From the NCBI GenBank assembly GCA_029747585.1, contig JAPEVF010000467.1, positions 1-36,079 of the forward strand: a stretch of 36,079 bases of DNA, read 5' to 3'. Shown piece by piece: positions 20,659 through 32,248 of this stretch. Under the pieces are notes generated by a model that worked only from the letters and a program-made list of their open reading frames with translations, ran no database searches and was not told the DNA's origin. Both the position numbers and the translations under genes were made by a program. Numbering within the stretch: the stretch's first letter is position 1; each line of letters begins with the position of its first letter. The stretch comes from Pleurotus djamor. Its lineage: Eukaryota; Basidiomycota; Agaricomycetes; Agaricales; Pleurotaceae.

Positions 20659-23287
20659 TTATTTCTTTCGACGCTCTATGGTACAGTGGTGAGTACACGA
20701 GAAGATAGCAGGAGAGACAAAGACGTACTGGTGGATGTATTATCAGCGAGCATTTCCATTTGAGCAACCTTTCGCTTGCGACTCTTCTTGGAGGGAATCT
20801 TATCCTTGGCATATTTCGGCTCAATGACCTCCTTACTGCCTATCGCCCAATTGGGAACCTGACCATTTTGCAGCGGTGCCGCGCAATCCCCAAGGACAGT
20901 GACCTTCTTGACTGCTACATAGCGCGAGTGGTTGGGGTCGAAAAGTACATCTCGATCTTTCCATTGATCCAAGTACTTGAGAAGGAGGCGCTGGATAGCC
21001 TCGTGAAGATGTAGCGGATCCGGGGCTGGCTTCAGGAACTCATACTCCGGTGAGATTTGATCGATCAATTCCTCGATAACGGGGGCGACGAACGAAAGCT
21101 CCTCGTGCAAAACGCGATCCCAGCCATTGACGGCAAAGATGACTTGCCGGGTGTCTGTCCAACTCGATATTTCATGATCATCAAAGGCCTCCCAAATTTG
21201 CTTGAACTGATCGTTATTGACGTCGTTTTTAGGTCCATTTGCTTTGACAGGAAGGGCCCTCAGCAGCATGACAAGGATAACCCAGAAAATGGACTCGGCG
21301 TCGTGACGAGGATGGTGATGGAAGCCGGTCTTGTAGAGGGATGCATCTGCTCGATAGCGCTTCTGCTTCTCCGTGTCGATTCGACCGCTGTGACATGTGT
21401 CCTCGGTATCATTGAATATACGAAGGGGTTCAACATATTGTGCTTCTGCGTCGTTGGAATCCTTGGGTTGCGGAGAACCACCAACGTTCGAGTCTTGATC
21501 GTCGTTACCTGTTGGGATCTTTTCGGAGTCGTCGAATTCCTCGTCTTCGTTCATGCTTCGGGAGGGGGGAGGATCGGTGTGAGCGTCTTCATAGCGCTTG
21601 GCGAGATGTTCCGGCAATTCGGGCATGGGCACAAACTGGTTTGCTTGCTTAAGGACCAAGCCTTGGGCTACGGAACGGGCGATATATTTTGGAGTTCCCT
21701 GACAGAGACGATCAGGTTCAATGAGCTCAGAACAAGAGGGACGAAATAACTTACAGTACGCTCATGAAGTGACCCCGCCTTTGGCACTTCTTTCCGCTCA
21801 AGCTTGCAGGCGTTGTCGAGGTCAATGAGCAGTGCATGTGATTCGGCATTGGGATCACTAAAAATCATAAAAATGTGAGAGAAGACGACAAAGGAGAGAG
21901 AGAAAATTACGGACTCATGAAGAACTTCATCAATGAAGCGAGGTCGATTCTTCCCGCGATAGGGTAAGGAGGTGCGGGTGCGAGCTTGTTTTGGATTGAT
22001 TAATATATTGGCCATGCTGATGTCCCGATGGAGGACGCCATTGTTGACCGCGTAGCGATGACCTAAAGTAAGCGAAATTATTAAGAGACACGAAGAGGAG
22101 ACGAAATAGTCAACGGACATTCGGTGGCATCATACATGACTTTGCAGAGACTGTGGAGGCCATCAACGGAAGCAAGAGGACTCCCACTGGTTGCGAGGAT
22201 GATGCGTGTTTTGGTCCTCGACTGCTCATCGGATCCAACAGTGATGACCTTGTTATGGGACTCGACCTCAAAGTACTCGACACAATCGGCGAACCCTAGG
22301 GCGAACCCGGCTTTATGGAGTGTGTCATAGAGCTCGCCTTCGGTGAATGTGAAGTCATCGCTGCGATACTGATCCTTGATGATAAATGGCTGTGCGTCGG
22401 AGGTAACAGCGATCCAAGACATGCGATGCCAAGGTTCTCCGACCATCTTGACGGTGCAACACTTGTACACCGTCGTGTGGGTGACGATATCCCATTTGGG
22501 TGGTTCATCAAGAGCGAGTCCGCCGGAGAGGGTGACAGTATCGTCGTAGTGAAGGTGACGATCCTTCGGAACGTACAATGTGTACGCGTATTCGAGGAGG
22601 GGCATGATATCAGACCATGCAAACTCTTCCGAGGACTCAAGGCCAGAAGCAGTCGACCAGTGGAGCGTGTAGCCCGCAGCTGAGAGAGCGACACCAAGAA
22701 TGCCTACACGGTTGGGGAGGGCTTGATTGGCAAGGCCGAGGTAATCGGCACATTGACCTGCTCCTTTTGCCTTCTCAGCTCGTCTCTTAAGCTCGGCAGC
22801 GTTCGTAATGTGATGCCATGCAATGGGGATCTTCTTGCGCTTCAATTTGTTGTAGAGGGACTTCGATAAGGAAACAAAATCTGGGCGAGAATCGAAGTGG
22901 CCGTTGGGATGGTGCCGAAGTGGAACGTTGGGAACGTCAACGAAGCAGAGTTCCTCTGTGTTGGCGGGACATAATTCTAGTAGAAATGACTGAGAAAGTG
23001 ACATATCTCAAAGAGCAGAGTTGCTTACTATGAGCGGCAGCGTAGATCTTGTTCATCATCTTGACAGGCAAAGCGTACGATGTCTCCGCCATCTTTGAGA
23101 CAGCCTTCACGGCCTTCAGAATCCCTGAATCCTTCGCCAGTTTTTCAAGACCCTTGCAAGAGTTGAGGTGGTTCTGTCGAAACTCTGGATTCGGAGCAAG
23201 CCCTTCGGCGGGAGGATTCATGTCGCTTCTACAGGTGGCGGGGCGTGGCTGGATTTTGACTGGGGTAGGAGGAACATGGTTAGACAT
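20659..23287 (-). CDS. FunK1-type fungal protein kinase, copy 1
   Basis: Predicted Ser/Thr-type kinase of the FunK1 family expanded in mushrooms; substrate unknown. Six exons: 23029-23287, 22119-22976, 21915-22062, 21755-21857, 20729-21698 and 20659-20675, totalling 785 codons (784 aa). A candidate ATP-binding lysine lies in PFIIKDQY and a helix-C Glu in TEGELYDTL. The catalytic loop is GVLHRDISMANIL (Asp386, Asn391). The DFG-equivalent is IDLDN (Asp434), followed by GTPKYIARSVA as activation-segment end. The conserved HHHPRHDAESIFWV lies in the C-lobe. The last, 17-nt exon gives the basic end KRRKK. Introns 2 and 3 both start GTCCGT. Most of the kinase core matches copy 2 in exon lengths (858, 148, 103). 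It starts MSNHVPPTPVK. Confidence 0.9.
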
Positions 23288-24240
23288 GATGGTGATGATT
23301 CGAGGAGAAGATGTTGCTGTGGTCATACACGGACCACATCCTCGCAGATTTAAAGGCTCACCTGTGTTTCCTAATTGGGACGACAATGGATGGTAATTGG
23401 CGATCGTTGTGGCAGGAGGAAAGGTTGTGGGCCACAACTATTCAAACTCCGCTACCGCCTTGTTCGAAGAATCAGGTGACCGCGATCTCTCAGGAGCTCT
23501 CCTACAACGCTGTTTCGACTTCACCATCCAAGTAGTTGATACGCAGGCATATTCTCNAAAAAGCCTTCAGAATCGCTCTCGTAAATAAACTCTGTGTAAT
23601 CAAGCGTGAAAACTACGACGAATCTCATGATAACCAAATCCTTTGTGTCCAGCCATTTTTAGTGTTGCCCACTGTCGCGACCCTTTTTGCTTGCTTCCGT
23701 ATCCTAATTCGGACGCACCCATTGTTCAGATCGTACACGCGAGATACACATTCTCCTCAATGGTCCACTGGCGCTGACTGTGCTGTCTTAAATAGGACGA
23801 CAATGGGGGACTCCTCGGAAATTCGATCCGTTCCTGAAATGCAACTGAAATGAACCCGAGAAGGGAATGGTTTTGGGCACTACCGTTGTTGTGCGCGGAG
23901 TTTAGTGAGATTCTGGAGAGAGAACGCGAAAAGCACAAATCAGTGCGAGTCTTCGTTACTCCTCGAGTCCTAGTCATTTCGCTCTCCACACGTCGCCGCC
24001 TTTGATCCTTAGATGATGGGCCAGGCGAGCAATCGTGGCATACCAGGCTGCGTCGGTTGCCATGTTTTGTACCACCTATGCTATACTTTCAGCGATGCGA
24101 GTGGTGCCGCACGCAACGGAGTCACTAACACCTGAGTTTTGATGGGATGTTCATAGGAGGCAATGTAGACCTTGGGCGTTGAAAACGGTACTCTCCCTCC
24201 GCGTTGATTTGACTTATAATTAGCTTTAGATTTCTGCGGC
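23288..24240. other. Intergenic region between FunK1-1 and E5
   Basis: About 950 nt between divergent genes. A block near 23475-23515 (AATCAGGTGACCGC, TCTCTCAGGAGC) resembles the upstream region of FunK1-2 near 32390-32430, evidence that the promoter was duplicated with the gene. An N lies at 23557 before five A. No gene is supported. Confidence 0.55.
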
Positions 24241-25016
24241 ATGCAAGAACATCTGACATTCCACCCTACGTACGCCCCAATGCCGCCTCCGCTTAACTTG
24301 GCCGACCTCGCCGTTTCGAACACACGACCCACTCCTTTCGTTGAGAACATCTTCATCCGACAAATCTTCGAGTCGACCACTTTTCTAACCCATTCGACTC
24401 GAGTCTCACTTCCTATGGGTGATCCAACAACAGATACGTCAGTGACAATTATGGTTCCGTCCAGGACAGCGGCAACGACTACGGTGGCTGTCATCACACA
24501 TATGCCACAGCCCCCTCCAGACCGCCAACCCGAAACGAACTTCGAGTCAAACACATCCCCGAGTCCACCAATCATCGACACTTCGTCTTCAATACCTCAG
24601 CCGCAGGCGACTAGTATCACGATCGCTCCGCCCGCAGACCAGCACCCCGAGAATGGGAACGCTCTCCCAACAACACCGGAGACAACCAATCGGTGCCAGG
24701 AGATGGCGAAGATGAAAATGCCTCTGAGAAGACGATGACTTCGCCTGCACATCCTGCCGTAACGACTAGTGGGATGCGGATTCCAATTCTGACTGGGACT
24801 CCAGAGACGACAGGTGTCACCGGAGAGTCATCCCATGACTCAGACGTACGAACGAGACAGGCTCTGCCTTCGCACAGTAACTCGGACACTCCAACTCCTG
24901 CCGTTGTTTCAGACCCGGGTGATGGGACTCCTCGTTCAAATACGGCGACGAAAGAGTTGGGGATATATAAACGGATAGTTATCGTCATCTCGTTGGCAGG
25001 ACTACTTATTGTATAA
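24241..25016 (+). CDS. E5: Ser/Thr/Pro-rich protein with C-terminal hydrophobic tail
   Basis: Fifth E-family member. From the ATG at 24241 the family motif SVTIMVPSRTAATTTVAVIT is at residues 67-86. The first frame stops at 24738, but a second frame carries the remainder to a tail LGIYKRIVIVISLAGLLIV, very like that of E3. An 86-nt intron at 24614-24699 (GTATCA...CCAG) joins the frames and gives 229 aa; a sequencing or real frameshift is the alternative. A later in-frame ATG (24280, MPPPLNL) resembles the start of E3. The middle is Pro/Thr/Ser-rich. No signal peptide. It converges on DUF6533-type gene B, whose stop is 145 nt away. Function unknown. Confidence 0.6.
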
Positions 25017-25160
25017 TCGCCTGACTTCACAAACAAACCGGACTTGATAGAGTACTCTACTACTTCTTGGTGAAAGCATAACGAAAGATAACATCTGCAC
25101 GGCGCACTCACAATATTACAGCCGAAAGCAAGGACCAGCCTAGACTGCAAGCGTGAGAGT

Positions 25161-26519
25161 TCATCGTAATTGCGGATTGATATTGTCTTGTGCCATCCTC
25201 CGCTGGAGTAGATAGATAAATATCCTTGAGACAAGGATGGAGTTGAGGGTTCGTTGTAACCTAAGCCATATTTCATGATTCGTGGGTCACGACGGCGTGA
25301 AGCAAAGCACGGCTTACAGAATGGTTGGCAAGATACCACCCCACTGAAATGAGGTACTTGGATCTGACGTTCGACAAGAAGTGCCACTGGAGCGACCTAC
25401 TCGTTTATCGGTGGAAAAGTAGAGATTGGCTGTGGCGGTCGCTATGCGCCGATGAGACAATGGTAAATAACAAGGACAGCTGACCGACCAACGATTGCAA
25501 TGTAGTATAGAACGCCTATTGGTATAGAAATTAAAATCTTTATGGATTTCGTAAGTACAGGAGCCTTACCGTCTCGCGCGAAGATATCCGCAATACTCAA
25601 AGGATATAGAAATGAATGACGAGGCAATTCCCTCTTGTGTTTCGCGGATTCATCGAAACGTATTGGAGGTACTGGGGAGCCATGGGCACGAGAATATGCC
25701 CTGCATCGATTTGAGGCGATCATCGTCAAGATGAAAAGTACTACGGAGAGTCGCGGGTGTCAGTATGTAGCACAACCTGTCAACGATTACCAGTATGATT
25801 GACCAGCCCTAGGATGGGTATTAATGGGGGTAAGGGGTTGCCCTTCATGGGATAGCACCCACGGAGGCCAATGAATGCCAAAGAGATTACTGACACAATG
25901 GGCGAAGTCGAGGAAAGGTCAGACTGCTAGAACAAGGAGCGAAATCAATCACGCACCCTCATATTCGCTTTGTCCCAATCCAATGGCGCACAAGACAGAC
26001 GTGCCAGCGACCATCAGGGCGAAGACAATAGTGATGAATCGTGTTTGTCCCCACAAAATCCATATACGTAGAATCATAATCACTGTGCGATCCAGACGAC
26101 AGGCTTGTTATATCAATAGAGGGCATGGAAGGGCATCTGCGCCGGACGTAGCGCAAGGCACGTTCTGAGATGAATATACCGATGAAAAACAGTGCTGCGG
26201 TATCCAGCGCACTCTATCAGTTAGACATAAAGCGGCTATTATGTGGTCCTGAGCAAACCTTCAATGGCCCGATCGGCGTGATGACATTGCGCATCGGAGA
26301 GTTTGGTTTGGACTTGATCTGAGGTCTTCGGTGACTTGATGGGTGCACAAAAGGAACGAAGACGACTCACTATAAAAGCTCAGGGGGACATCAACAAATG
26401 CCAAGTACCGGTTCATGAAAAAGAGAACCCTTCCAAGAGGCTTCTGTGGTTTCGACCAGACGAGGTCTACCTCATCCGAGATTGTGAGGAAGTAATCGTA
26501 GAAAACAGGCGTCGCAAAG
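25161..26519 (-). CDS. DUF6533-type seven-helix membrane protein, gene B (5' end unresolved)
   Basis: Function unknown. Landmarks in order: FYDYFLTISDEVDLVW and LLFFMNRYLA-type segment (here VLFFMNRYLAFVDVPLSFY), CHHADRAIEALFFIGIFISE, VIMILRIWILWGQTRF, ISLAFIGLRGCYPMKG, VLFILTMIASNRCR, SIADIFARDGVLYYIAIVA, WGGILPTIL, LQRTLNSILVSRIFIYL, ending NPQLR. Splice sites correspond one by one to gene C for most of the gene. Upstream, only a 20-nt exon-like block (about 26593-26612) matches; the 10-nt micro-exon, first exon and start codon are not found, and the acceptor before FYDYF is missing. The gene may be 5'-truncated. Upstream sequence belongs to relic D. Confidence 0.7.
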
Positions 26520-26627
26520 CTCGGTTAGTACTCCACATGCGTTCGATGGGCGTTGGAAGCAGTTGATATGATCAAGAAATGATGGTACGTACAAGGAGGG
26601 CGAGCGCCGTGGCTAGGTAGGCTGATG

Positions 26628-27707
26628 CTAGGATGAGGCAATGGATATTTCCCTGAAAGCAAGGCCGAAGAAAGACTTCTGGTCAAGCGAATCGATGCCC
26701 TTGTAAACGAGGATGACGGTTAGAGCTTCTCTAATGATTGGAAGATCTCTGAATCCAAGCCAGCAGGAGTGTTGTACCGTGATAGGACACCCGGAGATGT
26801 GAGAGGCGAGGGTTGAGAAATAAGACATGAAATAGTCGAAGTTCCGAATCGCGGGGAATAGTGCGGTAAACGGGTGGATTGATGAATTGGTCACGTATGT
26901 GGAAGGCTCAAGCCCAAAAGTCGACCTTGTGGAATCGCCCGGCCAGATACGGCCACCGAAGTGCCGGGCTACTGTTTCCTATGTGAGTTCAGCTAAGCGA
27001 GATGAATATGGCGTACGCAAGTATCGTTCCGAATGGTTGATCCTCGCAAAGAATGGGAATAACCATGTACACGGTGCCAGAGATAGTCACGGGTAAATCG
27101 GCGACGTTTGTGAAGAGTTTAGTGTCAGGGACCCAGGGTTTGGTTCATGTCGCCTTCATAAGATAGGGGACATGCATACACGTAGTTGAAGTAGACGTCT
27201 CGTAGGGGACAAGTTGAAAAAGACATGATGTGGAGGGTCCATGGCCGTTTGAACAAAGGAGTCGAGGAAGCAAGGGAAAACTAGTTGGAACTATATTTAG
27301 TACGCGTAGCCTCAGTTTTTCCTACAGAAATATGCAATGATCCGCCTACCAGTACAATTAAGTAAGTTTTCACAAACCAGAAACGTATGGATCGTTGGTG
27401 GATCGTGCAAGAATCGCGAGGTAGGTGGTAAAAACTGAGTCGCGGTGCCGTGTTCCATAAGTAATCTGGGAAAACTTGTACACGCCCAACAGGCGCCTGT
27501 TCGAACTGATAAGCCTTGGATAAGCCAACGTGCAAATTGTGTGCAACGGCGGTGATTACTGAGAATTGATGTGTACAAAGGACAGCATAACAGTAGTTTG
27601 GTATTGGAAACAATTGAGAGCAGCCCAAGGGTCAAAAGGAGGCAACGGTTGAGGTGATTAGCGAAGGGAGGGCACGCAGTCTCGGCGCATGAACAAAGTA
27701 CACTCAA
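26628..27707 (-). pseudogene. Relic D of a DUF6533-type gene
   Basis: Fragments resembling the family lie in order on the minus strand: LSFYHLPRDSCTIHQR (about 27390-27440), a decayed LLQLRVCMSPIL-stop-RRHEPN stretch near 27150-27200 (compare LRVYALY...R of the family), and SGCPITVQHSCWLGFRDLP then ALTVILVYKGIDSL (about 26690-26790), matching the GC...E.LTV.K segment. Stops and frame changes break it and no RDGVLYY part follows before gene B. I read it as an older, decayed copy. Weak parts could be chance; the GCPITV...VYKGI block is the strongest. Confidence 0.5.
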
Positions 27708-27757
27708 GTCAGCATGATACTTAGATAAAAGATCTACTCATACTCTGATGCGCACGT

Positions 27758-29392
27758 TCATCTAAATCGAGGATCAATGTTTTCACAGGACATCCTCCGT
27801 TGACGAAGGTAGATGAATATCCTCGAAACGAGGATAGAATTGAGAGTTCTCTGTAAGCTAGCCCAGAAAATCAGGAAGTTATATGAGTACCAAGGATCGT
27901 AGCCCCCGCCGACTTTTTACGGCGATACAGTGAAGGAGATAAGACTCACAGCATTGTTGGCAAGACGCCATCCCACTAAAACGACGAAAGACATGCAAGT
28001 CAACATAATGTGGCGAAGTAGCGCAAATGTAGCACACCGTTTTGTTCACGGAAAAGTAAATGCTTGCCACAGCAGCGGCTACTCATATGTAAATTGGCGA
28101 AACTTCCCATCCTGAATCAGAAAGACTGACCAACAATGGTTATATAATATAGTGCGCCTGTGAGTGTAACGTTTAGCATCACGGCAAAGTCCAAGCCTCA
28201 AGGGGACATCACCAATCAGTCTCACCGTCTCGCGCAAACATATCCACAATGCTTGATGGGTAGAAGAACGAAATTATATGTGATTGAGATGTGCTTCTCA
28301 GAAATTTATCAGGTCCGGATTCGGGTATCAGGTCATCATTGATGTGGAAGTAGGAGTGCCGCCCGCGGTGTGAAGCTATCATCGTTAAGATGAAGAGAAC
28401 TATTAAAACGGTGATCATGAGTGGAACTCGAGAAGCTTAGTGTGCGACGTAGTCACCTGTCTCATCGACGAGACCAAGAATGGGGATTGAAGGAGACAAA
28501 GGGCTACCTCGTGTTGGATAGCATCCACGACGACCGATGAACGCAAGGGAAATTACTAACGCAAGTAGGGGTTGCATCAGCATCAAAAAGAGCGGGACAA
28601 GTTCACGCACATTGATAGTCACTCTGCGCCATCTCTACGGCGCAGAAGATGGCAGTGATCATCACCATCAAGATGAGGATGATAGTGATAATGCGGGTCT
28701 GGCCCCACAGGATCCAGACGCGCAGTATCATGATCACTATGTGAGCAAGGGAATGGATATTTACATTAACAAATCGGATCGCAAAGAGCCACGTCGACGC
28801 ACACTCCGATACGAGGATACCAACAAAGAACATGCCTGTGGAACCAGTATTCAGCTCGTTCCGAGAAGGCAAAGCAGGCAGGAAGCGAACCTCCTGCAAC
28901 CGAGTCAATGCGTTGACATTGCGCATCGGGGAGCCCAGCGGCAACTTGATCTAAGAAGGAGTTGGAAAAGTGGGGGAAGGAAAGGAAAAGGAGAGATCGC
29001 TCACTGTAGAAGCTCAGTGGGACATCGATGAACGCGAGGTAACGGTTCATGAAGAAAAGAAGCCGTCCGAGAGGTTTCTGCGGTTTGTGCCACACAAGCT
29101 TGATTTCATCTGAGACCGTGAGGAGATAGTCATAGAACTGAGATTAGGATTTGAAATTGGCACGTTTACGAGGAGACGAAATGAGGATACTTACAAAGAG
29201 CGTGAAAGCCACAGCTAGGAGTTTCATGTCATCCAGTTTACTTGGTCGGATGAGCATGGGTACACGCACCGTGGATGAACTAAGAGGTGGGTAGCATATG
29301 CGATGAGGAACAGGCGACAGTTGATAGGCTGGGAAGGGACTCACGGCTCCGACTTGCACCTTCTCCAATACATGAAGCTGGATATCCATCAA
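27758..29392 (-). CDS. DUF6533-type seven-helix membrane protein, gene C
   Basis: Function unknown. Thirteen exons give exactly 300 codons (299 aa): 29345-29392, 29270-29279 (10 nt), 29195-29214, 29005-29137, 28891-28950, 28803-28835, 28611-28736, 28457-28555, 28226-28399, 28131-28157, 28038-28081, 27950-27975 and 27758-27857. It starts MMDIQLHVLEKVQVGA; the micro-exon encodes FIH plus the first base of Ala. Landmarks: FYDYLLTVSDEIKLVW, LLFFMNRYLAFIDVPLSFY, GMFFVGILVSELIMILRVW, ILWGQTRIITIILILM, ISLAFIGRRGCYPTRG, VLFILTMIASHRGR, DMFARDGALYYITIVV, WDGVLPTML, LQRTLNSILVSRIFIYLR, ending DPRFR. Several segments are clearly membrane-spanning. No disabling change is seen. Confidence 0.85.
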
Positions 29393-29795
29393 GGATTATG
29401 ACGGGGGAATGAAATTTGGACGAGTGGTGACTGTCTGGCGATGATTATGTTTTTGTACGGTACTGTAATCAGTGAATTTGAAGGGGCCGGTGTGCCCATT
29501 TGGCAAAGGAACCATGCTGAATCATGTGTGGGCTCCTTGATGAATATAATATCCGAGGTGGGTACTTGTTGGTTGATGATGAGATGACCAGGAAGCTCTT
29601 GCCTTGACCGAATCACTGCTTGGACCGACTGCGAAAAGAGAGGAAATATTAGACTGAATTGATGCAAGACAAGTGATGATCACTCTACATAGAAACTAAG
29701 GATCAAACAAGCAAGGGGAATAGAAGTACAGTGTCATGATGGTGCCAGTGAGTAGTGATGAGAAGACATGTAGAGAGAAGGTGAGAACGTTTGAT
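29393..29795. other. Intergenic region between gene C and FunK1-2
   Basis: About 400 nt upstream of gene C and downstream of FunK1-2 (both minus strand). A 92-codon minus-strand frame ends at 29389 but has no motif. Probably the gene C promoter. Confidence 0.5.
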
Positions 29796-32248
29796 CTACT
29801 TTCGACGACCTGGGGATATAACGTAAGAAACAATGAAAGCAACACGTCTGAAGCAATAACGACTTACGCTTTGACAAATTGTCGTCAGGAGGTTCCATTT
29901 CGTCGACGTTCCGTTTGCTACTCTTCTTTGAAGGTGCCTTGTCCTTCGGTTTCTTCGGCATCTTGTGTTTACTGCCCGCAGCCTGACTGAAGACTTGTCC
30001 ATTTTGTAGAGGTTGCGCGCAGTCAGCCTGATATGTGTAGGTCTTGACCTTGACATAGCGTGATAGCTGTGTGTTGAATTTGACATCTGTATCCTTCCAT
30101 TTCTCGAGGTATATCAAGATGAGACGCTGGATGGCTTCATGAAGGTGGAGTCGCTCGGGAGCGGGACTCAATAGAGCGTATTCAGGGCGGACCTGCTTTA
30201 TCAAGTCCGATATGAAGGGCGCGGGCGCGACAAAAGAGAGCTTCTCGTGTAAAATCTTGTTCCATTCCTGTCGCTGGAATACGCCAAGTCGGGAGTCATT
30301 CATCTTGCAGATCTCGTGGTGGGCGAAGCAAGCCTCCCACAGCTCCTTGAATTTCTCTCCGTTTATATCGTCGTCAGGTCCACTCACATCCGCAGGAAGC
30401 GCCCTCAAGAGAGTGACGATGATGCACCAGAATATAGATTCGGCATCATGACGGGGGAGATGCTGGAAATCAACCTCGAGGTCTGATAGGCTGGAGCTGG
30501 ATTCGTAGCGGTCGCACAATTCTTGGTCGATGACACCGCCGTGGGAGGTGCCTGGGGCATCGTTGGATTTGCGTAGAGGATCGTGAGTATTTCGATAAGC
30601 AGTCTCATAGCGCTGCCTTAGATCCGATGATAGTGTCGGCATCCGTGAAAAAAGACGGTCCTCGTCAAGGATCCGGCCCTTGGCGACCGAACGAGCGATA
30701 TACTTTGGAGTACCCTGTTAGAAGAAGTCAGAGCCAGAGCATCGTATCGGTCAATAGAGCAAGAACTGACAGTTCGCTCATGAAGGGACTCATCCGAAGA
30801 TTTTACCGTTCTACCAAGCTTGCATGCATTGTCCAGGTCGATGATCAAGGCATGAGGCGGGGCATTCGCGTCGCTGAAAGATACGAGGCTATAAGTTATA
30901 GAAAGGATAGCCCGAAAATTGCTGTCTTACCCAGAGAGTACTTCATCAATGAACCGGGGTCGATTTTGGCCTTGAACCGGCAGTTGGACATAATCGCGAG
31001 CTTGCTTGGGATTGATGAGAATATTGGACAAGCTTATGTCGCGATGTAAAATTCCACTTTCAACGGCACAGCGATGAGCTGGGGACGGGGAGCAAGAAGC
31101 TCAATGTTAGAAATCCGAACGGGGAATCAATGGGTGGTAACTCACCTTCGGTAACGTCATACACGACCTTACAAAAGCTGTGGAGGCCGTCCACCATAGT
31201 CAGAGGGTCGCCGCTGGTGGCCAGCACTATACGTGTTTTCGTTCGCGACTGCTCATCGGAACCAACGGTGATGATTTTGTTCTGGGACTTGACATGAAGG
31301 TACTCGACACAATCAGCGAACCCTAAGGCGAAACCAGCTCTATGAAGCGCCTCGTAGAGCTCGCCCTCCGTGAACGTCAAGTTGCTGTGGCAGTATTGGT
31401 CCTTGATGATAAATGGTTTCACGTCGGCGGTGATCGCAATCCAAGACATGCGATGCCACGGGTTTCCGACCATCTTCACAGTGCAGCATTTGTACACTGT
31501 CATGTTGGTGACGACATCCCATTTGGGTGGTCCATCAAGGGCGAGTCCGCCGGAGAGGGTGATGGTGTCATCGTAGTAAAGGTGACGGTCCTTCGGAACG
31601 TACAGCGTGTACGCGTATTCAAGGAGGGGCATAACGTCGGACCAATCGAACTCGTCCGAGGACTCAAGCCCTGATGGGGCCGACCAGTGAAGGGTGTAGC
31701 CTGCAGCCGATAGAGCGATACCAAGAATACCTACGCGGTTGGGAAGGGCTTGATTGGCAAGGCCGAGGTAATCGGCACATTGACCCGCTCCTTTTGCCTT
31801 CTCAGGTCGTCTCTTCAGCTCGGCAGCGTTCGTAATGTGGTGCCATGCGATGGCTATGTTCTTGCATTTGAGTTCCTTGTAAAGAGCTTTTGGCAACGAC
31901 ACGAAGTCAGGACCAGAATCGAAGTGGCCGTTGGGATGGTGCCGAAGGGAAACATTGTGGACATCAAAGAAGCAAAGTTCCTCTGTATCGGCAGGGCATA
32001 GCTCTGGGGCAGCGTATCAGTGTGACGACAAGTCAGAGTTGAAGAACCGGCGTACTCCAGTCGGCGGTATAGATCTTGTCCATCATCTTGACAGGTAAAG
32101 AGTACGACGTCTCCGCCATCTTTGGGATGGCCTTGATAACCTTCAGGATCCCTGAGTTCGTCGCCAGCTTTTCAAGACCCTTGCAAGAGTTGAGTCGAGA
32201 CTCTCGGAAATTTCTGCTCGATAAAAGACCTCCAGCTCGCGGATCCAT
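29796..32248 (-). CDS. FunK1-type fungal protein kinase, copy 2
   Basis: Paralogue of 20659-23287 with the same six-exon plan: 32056-32248, 31146-32003, 30931-31078, 30771-30873, 29868-30714 and 29796-29809, for 721 codons (720 aa). Catalytic loop GILHRDISLSNIL (Asp364, Asn369), DFG-equivalent IIDLDN (Asp412), GTPKYIARSVA at the activation segment end, LPRHDAESIFWC in the C-lobe. The last exon of 14 nt adds a basic end (RRRK). The start used here, MDPRAGG, aligns with residue 23 of copy 1. The base triplet aligned with the copy 1 start ATG is CAG, so the N-terminus is shorter unless another start exists upstream. The C-lobe insert is also shorter than in copy 1. The kinase core appears intact. 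Confidence 0.88.

Noticed and set aside
22315..22683. 122-codon plus-strand frame, with a similar one at 31342-31674
   Set aside because: Both are antisense to the same conserved FunK1 exon, which explains why they resemble each other.
2432..25016. GPI-anchored cell-wall protein reading of the E family
   Set aside because: The terminal hydrophobic tails would fit a GPI signal, but none of the five starts shows a secretory signal peptide, so tail anchoring fits better. A missed upstream signal exon would reopen this.
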